Below, one piece after another: positions 21,236-35,500 of a DNA stretch of 64,000 nucleotides. Every line of letters begins with the position of its first letter. Position 1 is the stretch's first letter. The DNA comes from Grifola frondosa (lineage: Eukaryota; Basidiomycota; Agaricomycetes; Polyporales; Grifolaceae): positions 682,001 to 746,000 of the forward strand of contig LUGG01000014.1 in assembly GCA_001683735.1 (NCBI GenBank), read 5' to 3'. A program made the position numbers and the translations under genes. The notes under the pieces were generated by a model. It ran no database searches. It worked only from the letters and a program-made list of their open reading frames with translations, and had not been told where the DNA came from.

Positions 21236-22448
21236 ATGCCTCTCGGTCCTCCTTCTTCTGCGGTGCACCTCCAAAATGCTGCGCCAGGATTCATCTCTTC
21301 CCCGGGTACGTGCCACACCTATGAAGCTTCACAAATATTCTAACCTCCAAATCTACCACTCATTTACTAGACGCACACCGGCATCAGTGACCGTTCACCC
21401 TGTCGCCCTCTTCTCCATCCTCGACCACTATCTCCGTCGGACAGATGCGCAGGAGCGTGTAATTGGCACCCTCCTTGGTACTCGCTCCCGATAATGGCGA
21501 AGTCGAGGTCCGTTCGTCGTTCGCCGTCCTGCACAGCGAAACTGCAGAACAGGTAGCAGTAGATATGGAGTATCATCGGACTATGTACGACCTTCATCAT
21601 AAAGTGAACCCCAAGGAGGTGATCGTTGGATGGTATGTTCGTTTCGCTGGCTACGTTTCTACGGCAGATACACATTTGTTTTATAGGTACTCTACGGGAT
21701 CCAACCTGAACACCTACTCTGCCCTGATCCAAAACTTCTACTCGCAAGAAACAGCGCCACATCAAGCGATTCATCTGGCGTTGAATACCGGTGCCGAGGA
21801 GGGCCAACAAGCAGGAGTGAAAGCATACGTCGGGTGCGTTGTCCTTGCATAAGTTCGTTTCGCTCATCTGAGTCTCCGCACCAATGTAGATCACCTGTCG
21901 GCGTCGCTCCCAAACCAGAGAATTGTGTATTCGTTCCCATTCCCTGTGAGCTGCGATTTAGCGACGTTGAGCGCAGCGGCCGTATGTCCCGCTTTCTTTA
22001 CGCGTCAATTCCATCCCACTAATATATTGCTCTCCGTCTCTGTTCGTCATGCCCGTGTTAATCCCTACAGTTGACCTTTTGGCCTCCTCTTCGAGTGCCG
22101 CCTCCGCACATCCCACCACTGACATCGAGATACTCGAACGCTCCCTTCAGTCCGTCTCCGCCATGCTCGAGCGGGTTCTCTCCTACGTCCAATCGGTTCT
22201 GTCAGGAGAGGTGAAGGGTGATCCAGCCGTTGGACGGTACTTGATGGATGCTCTTGGCCCAAGCACAGAAGATCTCGAGAGGGGTGGATTTAATTCAAGT
22301 CTGCAGGTATGTGGCGACTCGTGTCTGCGCCTGGATCCCCAAGAGCTGACGATAACCGAAGGACACGCTTATGGTGTCCTACCTCGCGAATCTGGTCCGC
22401 TCTCAAGCGGAGGTTTCGTCCAGACTGGCCCTGGTTACAGCCTCGTAG
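21236..22448 (+). CDS. EIF3F: Translation initiation factor eIF3 subunit F
   Basis: MPN-domain subunit of eIF3, part of the 40S-bound initiation complex. Exon 1 ([19 protein letters not shown]) is joined to [20 protein letters not shown], the start of the MPN domain. Further pieces: [57 protein letters not shown], and the C-terminal helical part [20 protein letters not shown] and [18 protein letters not shown]. Introns near 21305-21370, 21633-21687, 21833-21889, 21982-22069 and 22307-22361. Two frame problems: GGG 21304-21306 at the first donor (one G short) and CCC 21487-21489 (one C too many). About 290 aa, normal. Confidence 0.92.
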
Positions 22449-22530
22449 GCACCCCAAAACCTTGTACACTAGCTGTAGGGCATTACATCTCGGATCGATG
22501 GCTCGTATGAGGCGGAAGCGCATCTACGGC

Positions 22531-23455
22531 TTAGCTGTTGAATATCCGCGAGTGCTGCAAGTCATGCCGAGCAGCAAGGATTTCGCCCAAAGGCCAAGTC
22601 GTCGCGGGTCCATTTGTAACCTTGTCGAGGTCACTATCTGCAGTCGCATCGTAGCCGGTGCGCAAGTCTCTGCATTTTACGGTTTCCGCTTCCACGAGCG
22701 GCCGAACGGCGTGTAGAAGAAGTTGTTGAGCAGCATATGGCCCTATGGTGTTCAACCGCACTGATGCTGAAAGTAGACTGCGCGCATGTAGGAAAAGGTG
22801 AAGAGACTGGCTGCGTTCTGAGATAGATATGAGACAATGGCGCGGATAATCAGGTAAACCGTCGAAAGGTCGCACCGAGTGATAAACCAAGTACTGCAGT
22901 AAGCACGCCCCAACAAATTGGAAGGTGTCCGTGAGTATCTTCCCGTCGGACGAGGAGTTTCAGCTTGTTGACGAGGGTGACGGCACACGCCTCTTTGTCC
23001 ACCTCCGCACCTTCCGTTGACGTATTATTTACGAGAAACGTAGGTTTGGAAAATCCCTTCGTAAACAGAGTGAGCAGAGCAACGCCTTGAGACTTCGATG
23101 CGCGTCGAGCGACGTGATTCAAAGTCATGGCTTCATAGAGGTCATCTAGGGTCCGTATCTTGCTTATCGCACGGCCCAAGGAATCCTCCCCTTCTTGCGG
23201 AATATCCAGCAGCAACTCCCGGACAATTTCATGTGCATCTGAGACGTAAGGCAAAGTACTCCGTGCGTAGGTGGCCAGACTATCGCGAATGAAGTTCGTT
23301 GTTGCATCAAGCTTGTCTACAGGTGTAGATTGCGTCGTGGAAAAGAAGCCATGAGTCACGTATGATTCAAGACCAGCAGACGCAACAAATGAGCCCGTCG
23401 GAAGGTTTCCATCGGACAAGAGGAGAAGGATATAAGCTTCGTGGTCGCTGTCCAT
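22531..23455 (-). CDS. UREF: Urease accessory protein UreF
   Basis: UreF works with UreG and UreD to insert nickel into urease. Two exons: 23455-22876 and 22817-22531, across a 58-nt GT-AG intron. MDSDHEAYILLLLSDGNLPT begins the chain, followed by GSFVASAGLESYVTHGF, a hallmark of UreF; LNHVARRASKSQGVALLTL and HLPICWGVLTAVLGLSLE lead across the intron to RSQSLHLFLHARSLLSASVR and RLNTIGPYAAQQLLLHAV. Frame intact, about 288 aa. An in-frame upstream ATG (about 23515) would add 20 residues; the conserved MDSDHEA start is preferred. Only 82 bp from eIF3f (convergent) and 192 bp from VAC14 (divergent). Confidence 0.95.
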
Positions 23456-23647
23456 GACAATCTTGCAGTGGAAGGTACCCGAGCTCGAGAATGTGCATGA
23501 TTGCTGACTAACCAATCACGTAGGCGCGTCATGCACGCGTCTGGCGCGACGAACTGTGTTTTTGGAATGACTTGAGATTTACATTATTCTGTCAGCAGGG
23601 ACTATCATTCCTTGTCTTCATACTTAAATCCCCCGTGTTCTTTTAAA
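23456..23647. promoter_or_regulatory. Divergent promoter UreF / VAC14
   Basis: 192 bp shared by two divergent starts. Contains an ACGCGT hexamer near 23537-23542. Confidence 0.45.
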
Positions 23648-26600
23648 ATGGGTAGGCCTATCGCTTGTCTATGTGTGCATAAATCGAATATTGGCCCAGA
23701 TTCCAGTGTTTCAAAGCAGCTGGTCGACAAGATGTACGAGAAGCGGAAGGCGGCGGCTCTCGAACTCGAGAAGTGAGTATTCACTACCTTTCTTTACCTT
23801 GGGATCGTACAGATGTTTGCAACCTCAAGACAGATTCGTGAGTGTCATCAGCAAGGGACCACCGTCGGATTAGCCAGATCGTCGACCAGCTTGTGGACAT
23901 GTTCAGCAACCCCGGGAACCCTCTACACGTTCGGAATGGAGGTTTAATTGGACTTGCGGGAACTGCCATTGCGCTAGGCGTCGACATTGCTCCGTATATG
24001 GAGAAGTTCGTAGAGCCGCTGCTCGTCTGCTTCACTGATCCAGAAAACCGAGTACGATACTTCTCGGCCGAATGCTTGTATAACATCGCCAAGGTATCCA
24101 AGGGAGAGATATTGGTATACTTCAACCCAATATTTGATGCTCTGAGCAAGGTGCATTTATCCATCATGATTGCCATGCTAAACCTGATCTTGTATAAGCT
24201 CGCGGCAGACTCAGAGCTTTCAGTCAAGAATGGAGCGGAGCTGTTGGACAGATTACTGAAAGATATTGTTGCCGAAACTGCCTCGGTATACATCCCTCAA
24301 TACCCTGAGACGGAGGCAATTCGACGACGAGCCGATGAGGCACACGGTCTTAGCATTCTTGTACCGCACCCTGACGATGTTGCGAACGGCGCCGATCTCA
24401 ATGCAGCACGGAAGGCATTTTCACTAGCTCACTTCATACCTCTTTTGTCCGAAAGGATATATGTCCTCAGCCCGTTCACTCGAAGTTATCTCGTCTCTTG
24501 GATTACGGTGCTTGACTCGGTTCCAGAGTTGGAGCTCATCACTTATCTTCCAGAATTCTTGGATGGTCTGTTGTAAGTCCTGCTTGCATCTCAGGATATT
24601 TTTGTGTCATTTCGTTCACGTCTTTTAGAGCGTATCTGTCGGACCCAACCGATGATGTTCGGGTTGCCACTGAAAACATTCTTGCCGATTTTCTGCGCGA
24701 AATTCGCGATGTCACCATCGTTCAGAGACGTCACGAAGAGCAACTCAAAAACAAACGCGATTTCGCCGGCGCCGATCAATCTCAGCAAGCTCGACGCGCT
24801 GAGGGCGATAAACTGCCAGACATCACGATGGCTCATTCGGAGCGTGCACCGTTCATACCAGAGCATGATGATGTGTTTGACAAGACCTGGAAATATCTCC
24901 AGATGACAGACAATCGGAGGAGGATAACAGGGAGTGGGCAGTAAGTTAGGATCCAGCGTCTGTGTTTGGTAGTCTCTAATTTTTAGTAGCTTGGGTCCCA
25001 GGACAAGGAGTTAAGATTGACTATGCAGCGATAGTAGAAATCTTGATCCGTCAATTCCAGGAAGATTCGCGTATGTGCATGATGATTCGTGGCCTTAGAG
25101 GTATTCCTGATTGTCTTCTCAGGTGACGCCATACAAGAGTCAACAGCATTACGATGGCTCTCCGAGTTTCTAAATATTGCACAGGAAGTTATGGTCCCCT
25201 TCACCGCCCGTCTAATCCCAGAGGTGCTTCCCAGGATTGCGAGCCATATACCCATGATTCAATCCGCTGCCATTCGGACAAACAAGCTTCTTTTCAATGT
25301 TATTCAAGCCCTTCCTACTACCCCAGATGCTACAATCAGGCAGGGACAGACAAGTCATCGTCATCCATTTCGAATGTGCCCCCGGGATCGCCAACGCCGG
25401 CCGCTCCAAATCTAGCACCGTTAAAGCAACCCACGACAGCAAAAGATTCGACCGCGAATCGAAGTCTTAGTTCACCGGATTCTCCTCCAGATCCTACAGT
25501 TCAGCCACCTGCGTCGTCTGAACGTACTATTGCGGGTCCAGGGCTCAAATCTCGGTCTGGAAGCTTCAGGGAGAGCCAGCACGCAATGCTGCACCTCTGG
25601 ATAATGGTGCGTCACAAGTGCAAGTTAGCCGTCCAGCCTCCCCAACGTCTGCGACAAGCGTACCACAAATTCAGCAGTCCCCAGAGGCGTCTATGCTTTT
25701 AGATAAGAATGATCAATTCGATCACCGGGCAACGGTTGAGACGCTTAAAGACCAGTTGGCTAGCGTGCATGAGGAAACACGAGTCGCTGCTTTCCAATGG
25801 CTAATTATGCTGCACCAGAAGGCCCCAAAGAAGGTGGGGTATAGCTTCTTGGTGATATATGACATAATTAATCAAACTCTCCAGATTCTGTACATGGACG
25901 ATGATGCCACATTTCAACTGCTGAAGATACTCTCTGACTCTTCAGAAGAGGTCCGTCCTCCTGCTGACTATTGCAATGACGGGCTGATCCAATGTTCTCA
26001 CAGGTAATCAAACAAGACCTACAATTGATTGCTCAGATTTCTTCGAGCTCGGATGAGAGTTTCTTCAAGTCTTTCATGATCAATCTCCTCGAATTGTTTA
26101 GTACAGATCGGGGGATGCTCGACTCCCGAGGCGGTCTCATCATAAGGCAGTTGTGTCTCAATCTCAATACCGAAAGGATCTATCGAACATTTGCCGAAAT
26201 ACTTGAGAAGGAGGAGGTGCGGCTTACTGTCAACCAGATACATCTGAAATTGCTGAGGTATTCTTTAGGACCTCGAGTTTGCGAGCGGGATGGTTCAGAA
26301 GCTCAACATCATTCTTATAACCTCTCCTGAGCTGGCGGACTTCCGGAGAAGACTGAAAAGTCTGGAGACACGAGTATGTCCGGCTGCTGAGTCATTCGGT
26401 GGTTGGATTGCTGATAATTTCCTGCAGCAAGATGGTCAGGCGCTATTCACTACCTTGTACAGGTCGTGGTGCCACAACGCCGTTGCAGTTTTCTCCCTGT
26501 GTCTCCTTGCGCAAGCATATGAGCATGCATCAAATCTGCTGTATATATTGTACGTCGCGGCTCACTCTCGCTGGGATATTTCGACTAAGCCTATTGTAAA

Positions 26601-27367
26601 GTGCCGATTTGGAGATTACAGTACAATTACTTGTACAGATTGACAAGCTAGTTCAGCTTATCGAATCACCCGTCTTCACCTGTAAGCAATCTACACTAGT
26701 TCGACCGTCGGTTTCCCAACCTCATTTTTCAGATATCCGACTTCAACTTCTGGAGCCGGAGAAATACCCCCATCTTTTCAAATGTTTATATGGTCTTCTC
26801 ATGTTGCTGCCTCAGAGTTCAGCTTTCGTGTCATTGCGGAATAGGCTGAACGCAGTGAACTCGGCGGGGTTCCTACATATTGCCCCCAAATCGTAGGCGT
26901 TTCTTCTTTCCTCTTGGAGGCCCATTTCCTGAAGTCATAGTAGGTCCGTTGGGAATCTATCATCTACTCGCTCGAAGTTAGGCCGAGAGGATATCAAGTG
27001 GCAAGAATTGCTCTCGCATTTCCGATCTGTTCAGGCTAAACACGAAAAGGCTAGAAGACAGGCGCTGGGGACAGACACTCCTTCATTGTCTGGTTTGTTG
27101 AATGGAGACAAACCTGCGACTCCCGCGCCAGTAGCCCCTCCAGCAGCGTCGTCGATACCTCCTCCCACGCGCCGGAAGGTTGCCGGTGCTGAAGCATTAC
27201 GACCACCGTCACGAACTGGCGGAATGTTGTCTCCCTTGAATCCGAGATCTCGAGGACAGAGCGGATTGTCTGCTTCTATTGTTGGTCAGCCGCCATTGAG
27301 CCCAACGTTGCCCGCTCAGAACCAGTCGAAGGCGCGACGAGCCCTGAGCTTGAGTAGAAAGACATGA
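23648..27367 (+). CDS. VAC14: VAC14, PIKfyve/Fab1 complex scaffold
   Basis: HEAT-repeat scaffold holding Fab1 kinase and Fig4 phosphatase on the vacuole, controlling PI(3,5)P2. The first exon is only ATGG; the intron then gives [20 protein letters not shown], the family start. Conserved parts: [51 protein letters not shown], then a Ser/Pro-rich insert (about 25350-25700), [35 protein letters not shown], and the Fig4-binding C-terminus [56 protein letters not shown]. Over ten short introns, several a multiple of three. One-base shifts are needed at 23855-23857, near 24939-24990, 25343-25345 and 25569-25571. Tail after 27060 is low complexity. Confidence 0.93.
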
Positions 27368-27596
27368 TAATGGTCGTGGAGTGTAAGATTGATATCCGTT
27401 ATGTATTTGCTGTGTTATCCTAGCTGTCGTTTTTGTGGACGGTCATCATACTATTGGGGCTGCTTATTAACTGCATACATTCTCTAGAGTAACAATACAC
27501 AGTATCCGATGTACAGTATCGACTTGGTATACTACTCCTGCGATATTCAACATTGGTCCGAGAGATAGCGGTGAGATAGCGCTATAATGACTGTAG

Positions 27597-28775
27597 TCAA
27601 GACTTAGGCACCAATAGGTTCCTCTGGATTGCAGCAATATCTTCGTCCGTAAGGCCGACGTGCCTTTTGAGATATCCCTCAACGCCGCCATACTGCTGCT
27701 CCAGCAGGTGTAGGAAAGCCAGCATTGTTTCCGCCCTGGAAAAGAGAGATATCATCAATGAATAATCCATGATCAGTAATATTCGTGGACGCACCGTGAA
27801 GTGAACATATTTCGAGCCGCCTCCGTGTTCGTTGCAAAATAAGGAACCTTGGCCAGACGGGCCATCACCATTTGACGAGCGGGCTCGCGACCGACTCTTG
27901 TTAAAGCATAATCTTCCGCTATTGTCTGATCATCTACACCTGCGAGCTGCATGCCGTGATTCAAAAGACAAATAATCGGTGTAATTTGACATGTCCATCC
28001 TACCTTGAGTAAAATGGCAGCAATTATTCCTGTTCGGTCCTTGCCAGCTATGTCGGGATATGCATGAATAATTGATTACTGTCCATTGGCCTTAGATCGA
28101 GCTCACCAGTGCAGTGAAATATGCAACCCTCTTGAGGTCGATCCCTCACATGTCTTAGGATGGCGCCGAACGCCGGACCGCCATTGTCTAGTATTTGCGA
28201 ATAGAGCTCCATGAAAGCCTTGTGATCTTGTCACTCCCAGTTTCAACGAGATTCCGTAACATGACGCACTTCAGTCTTGCCACTAGCATATAATTCAAAA
28301 CGTCTGTACGTAGGTAGAGTATGTAAAGGACATGATTTGGCAAGCGGAGACTACAAGCATCTACGTACTTGGCCATCGCCTCCGGACTATAATCCTCCGT
28401 TTTGAACACAGGTGCTTGTACAATTTCCACACCCTCGATGTCAGGGCAAGGAGTTTCGTATCTTTGCATCTCGATGTCTGAACGTAAGTCGTAAACAGTA
28501 GTGATGCCAAGATCCTTTAGCTGTGCTATCCCTATCGGATTGTTAGTCAAGGCAGAATTGCTTGCTAACAGCAAGGAGAATAGGTACATACCCTCTGGCG
28601 TGATATGCGATATTTCTCCAGAGCGGAATAGGAGTCCAGGTCTTGTCATAAAGCCATCATGAGTAGTTGGATATGAACCCAAATCACGAACATTAACAAC
28701 ACCCGAGATGTTAACGAAAGGTGGTTTAGACAGTCGTTCGTTAACGTAGGTCGGGTCAAGAGGGTCCAAGTCCAT
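27597..28775 (-). CDS. Tyrosine/serine phosphatase, Y_phosphatase3 type
   Basis: Cys-based phosphatase of the Y_phosphatase3 (PF13350-like) group. The active-site loop HCTAGKDRTG is split by an intron after HCT. The N-terminal signature VVNVRDLGSYPTTHDGFMTR and LLFRSGEISHITPEG is typical, as is TTVYDLRSDIEM. The C-terminal helix bundle ends VEGYLKRHVGLTDEDIAAIQ. About six introns of 51-65 nt; no frame problem seen. The start is taken at the first in-frame ATG (MDLDPLDPTYVNERL, 28775); the open frame extends upstream to about 28925 without an ATG. About 280 aa. Shares a 275-bp promoter with MCM6. Confidence 0.9.
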
Positions 28776-29050
28776 TATGTACCACTGCGGTTGGACAAAC
28801 TGAGAATTTGGGAGTAAGATGCGCTCAATCCAAGATGGTAGATCGATCCAAATGGGCTGCAGGAGAGAGTCAAAAGTGGACGTCGACTCGGACGGCGCCG
28901 TCACTGGCGTGACCAGCGAGCTCACAGCACGCCACCACCGGCACGCGCGAGTTTAGGGCTGGCTTTCTCGTGTTTCATCTACAGACGCGTCCTTGCACCG
29001 GCCTTTTCAACCTTTCTACATACATTCAGCAAAGCGGAACCTCTGTCATC
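28776..29050. promoter_or_regulatory. Divergent promoter with MluI box ahead of MCM6
   Basis: Contains ACGCGT at 28985-28990, about 60 bp 5' of the MCM6 start, and a half-matching ACGCGC at about 28947. ACGCGT is the MCB box bound by MBF in yeasts, which drives replication genes at G1/S. The phosphatase lies on the other side. Confidence 0.5.
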
Positions 29051-32366
<3,316 letters not shown>

Positions 32367-32517
32367 TATCCAGTCGTGACATTGTCTCTTCATATCGGAT
32401 TGTTCTTGGTTGTTATTTACGCTCTGTTTGCTGTATTCCAAGCCTGTGTATCATATTTGTATGCCTAAGTTAGTGGCACAAGATTAGTGGCAAGAGAAGT
32501 TGTGGCGGATTACGTCA

Positions 32518-32523
32518 CACGTG
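32518..32523. promoter_or_regulatory. CACGTG box just upstream of formin
   Basis: Palindromic E-box within GTCACACGTGAC, about 15 bp before the proposed formin ATG at 32538; it may mark the core promoter, or indicate that translation begins further downstream. Confidence 0.3.
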
Positions 32524-32537
32524 ACTTACTGTGAAGG

Positions 32538-35500
32538 ATGGCGACGCGAAGCTCATTGAATAACGTCCTCGAAGCCGTTCCCGGGATACCTGCGCTTCAT
32601 GCAGACCAAGATATCTATGTTCCGTCTCAGTATTTCTGCTTGACTATCTTGAGTCTACTCATTAGAAGAATTCTTCGCGAGAGGACCACGCCGCTCCATA
32701 GTATCAATTCCTCACCGTGAAGATTCCTGCTGTAGCATGCCAAGCGATCCTTTGATTGTGCCAATCTTGGTAGCTGGCGGCTCGCTTCACTTCGCTACAA
32801 TTAAGCCCGACGGAACCGTACAAGATGTCATAAATGCAGTGGTCTCTGAAGCAAATGTAATTCCTGACTTGCTTGGGGATCTCGAGCCGTACGGCTGGGC
32901 AGTTCAAAGGATCAGGCGAGAGGCTAACGGTCGTCAGTGGGAGGAATCAGAGTTGGAAGGTTTGGGAAACGGTGAGAGAGACATGCATGCCACTTGTATA
33001 TGCTCACCTGGAACTTCTGTCTGTACAGGACTCCTCACACCGTCGTCACCTGTCGAGCCGATTCTCAACACACCGTCTTCTACTCCACAGGCTCAGCGAC
33101 ATTTCTCTGCATTTCCTCTTACTTCTCATCTTCACACGCCTACCCTGCGCCTGGTATCGCTACACCCATTCCTATCCTTGACTTCTTCTTTCTTGCGTGT
33201 CCCCGAGATCCACGACGGGTTTGAATGGAAGATTTTTGTCTCTCGATCTTCGACTGTCCATGACGCCGTCCATACAGTAGTCGAGGAACTTGGTCTTACG
33301 AAAATACTTCCAGTTCCTGGAGGCGGCAATCTAGACTACGTCCTCGAAGAAGTGTGGCTAGATAATCACAATGAAAGTGAGGCATCAATAAAATGTGAAT
33401 TGAATGAGGCTAATACCACCCATCAGAGTCATCTAGGTTGCCCTTCGACACTTTGCTTTCCTCCGTAATCGAGAATCCCTATCTTTCAAACCCTTTCTCA
33501 TCATCTGCTTCCCGCTGTTTCCGATTTTGTGTCCCAGATGAGTGGTATCGTCGCTCAAAGTCACGATCCATTTCTTCTACCTCAACTGAGCCGTCGGCGA
33601 GCACTATCAGGCGTCTTGCTGACTTGGAAGAATTAGAAGAAGAGGTCGAGGAAGGAACCGCCAAACAGAAGGATCTTGTTCAATCCACATCTGCAGCACC
33701 GATGAAGGAGCCTGTCATTGCAACCGACTGGCGAGGGTCGCTTTCGCAGAATCGGTTCTCTACTATCATTGATACTTGGATGCATCCACAGACTACAGTT
33801 AGCAACGGCTCGACCACACCTGAGAGAAAGACAGTGAGTGAGCCGAAGCTGGTTGATCAGAAGATCGGACGTAGTTTTGCGAGTAGTAATGCGCCAGCGG
33901 CCGAAGGCTCCAGCGGAGAAGAGGTCAATCCTGTAGAATTCGAACGGATGCTTGTACGTTCCTGCGCTGAAATCAGCCTACATTGCAATGACTCAATGGT
34001 GATACAGGATGAACTAGGTTTGAAAGGGCCCAAGCGAGATGCAATGTATCAGCTTCCCTCAGAGCAGAGGCGCTATCTGCTCGAAAAGAATAATGAATCC
34101 CGCGCGTCCACTATGTCCAAGGCATCCGGGGCAAGGACTAATGCAAGACCTCCTGCTCAGGCCTCTACGTATGGGCCTACAAGCGCGGCTGCGTTCCTTC
34201 CCAGACTGGTTCCCCAATTGACTGGGGATTCAGGTATAATAAGGCGGTTTTCGATAACTGGATGGGGCTCTGGAACGTCTTCGCCTCCAAGCGGGCCGAC
34301 CCATTCACCTAGTTCTAGCATTGTTATCGACTCGAGAAGACGAGATTCGGATGGTGCAGATACGCCTACAGAGAAAACTTTGGATACCCCTCTACAACCA
34401 CAAAGCACGGGTGGCCTCTGGAGTAGCTGGTGGATGTCGTCTGGCGGTGAAAAGACCACAAGTTCAGGCGTCAAGGCTATCGACAACGAGAAGACTGCGA
34501 AGTGGTATGCTGATGGCATTCGGAACGGGCGAGCCACAGATACGAAGCTTGTCAGGCACCTCATTTCGCTACGGGTACACTTGTCCACCGCTAATCTAGC
34601 GTGGATAGAGGAATTTGTAGCAGTAGAGAAGGGAATGGAAGTCTTGGGAAAACTTCTAGCGGGGTTGGTGAGCAAAGGCGGTAAGCGCAAGAAGTTGAGC
34701 GAGGTCGAAGAAACGGTGCTATTGGAAGATATCAAATGTCTGAGGGCCCTTCTGAATACGGAGGTGAGTGTATCAACGTACTTCTTCCTCGCGCACTCCT
34801 GAGTTCCTGCAGCCTGGATTCGATCAAGTTCTCTCGGCGCCGACGCTGATTACACATATTGCATATTCACTCCATGGATCTTCTGTCAAACTCCGGACAC
34901 TTTCATCCGAAGTCCTTGCTGCCATCTGCGTACTTTCTCTACCCGAAGGTCACAAAGCAGTGCTTTCTGCCATGTCTGATTATCGCGTTGAATTCGAAGA
35001 ATCATTCCGATTCCAGGAACTCATCGCCTCCATGCGACTGCCAGATCTTAATGATGACGAAGGCCTGACCGATGAATTTGGTTATGGAAATGAAGAAGAG
35101 GGAGTATGGGAAGCTCGTACTGCCTCCATGGCCTTGGTCAATGCTCTCACTAATTGTCCAGAATCTCTGGAGGAGCGAATTCTACTTCGTGAAGAGTTCG
35201 GACGCCGTGGCTTGAATGAAGTGATAGTTGTAGGTCCTTTCCTGTTCGCTCTACGTATATGACGAGCTCACGTTACTTTAGACTTTGCGATACATCAAAC
35301 CGCCTGAGTCGTTAGTCACGCAACTTGATGTCTATACCGAGGAGAAATTCGAGGATGAAGAGGATATGCGCGAACGTGCGCGCACAGTGGTAGATCACCA
35401 GCGATCACGGTCAGAGTCCGAAGCTGTGTTAGACGATCTCATCCGATTAGCCAAGCAACATGGAGTGCTTTACCCTATGATGGTGGAGACGTTAAGGCGT

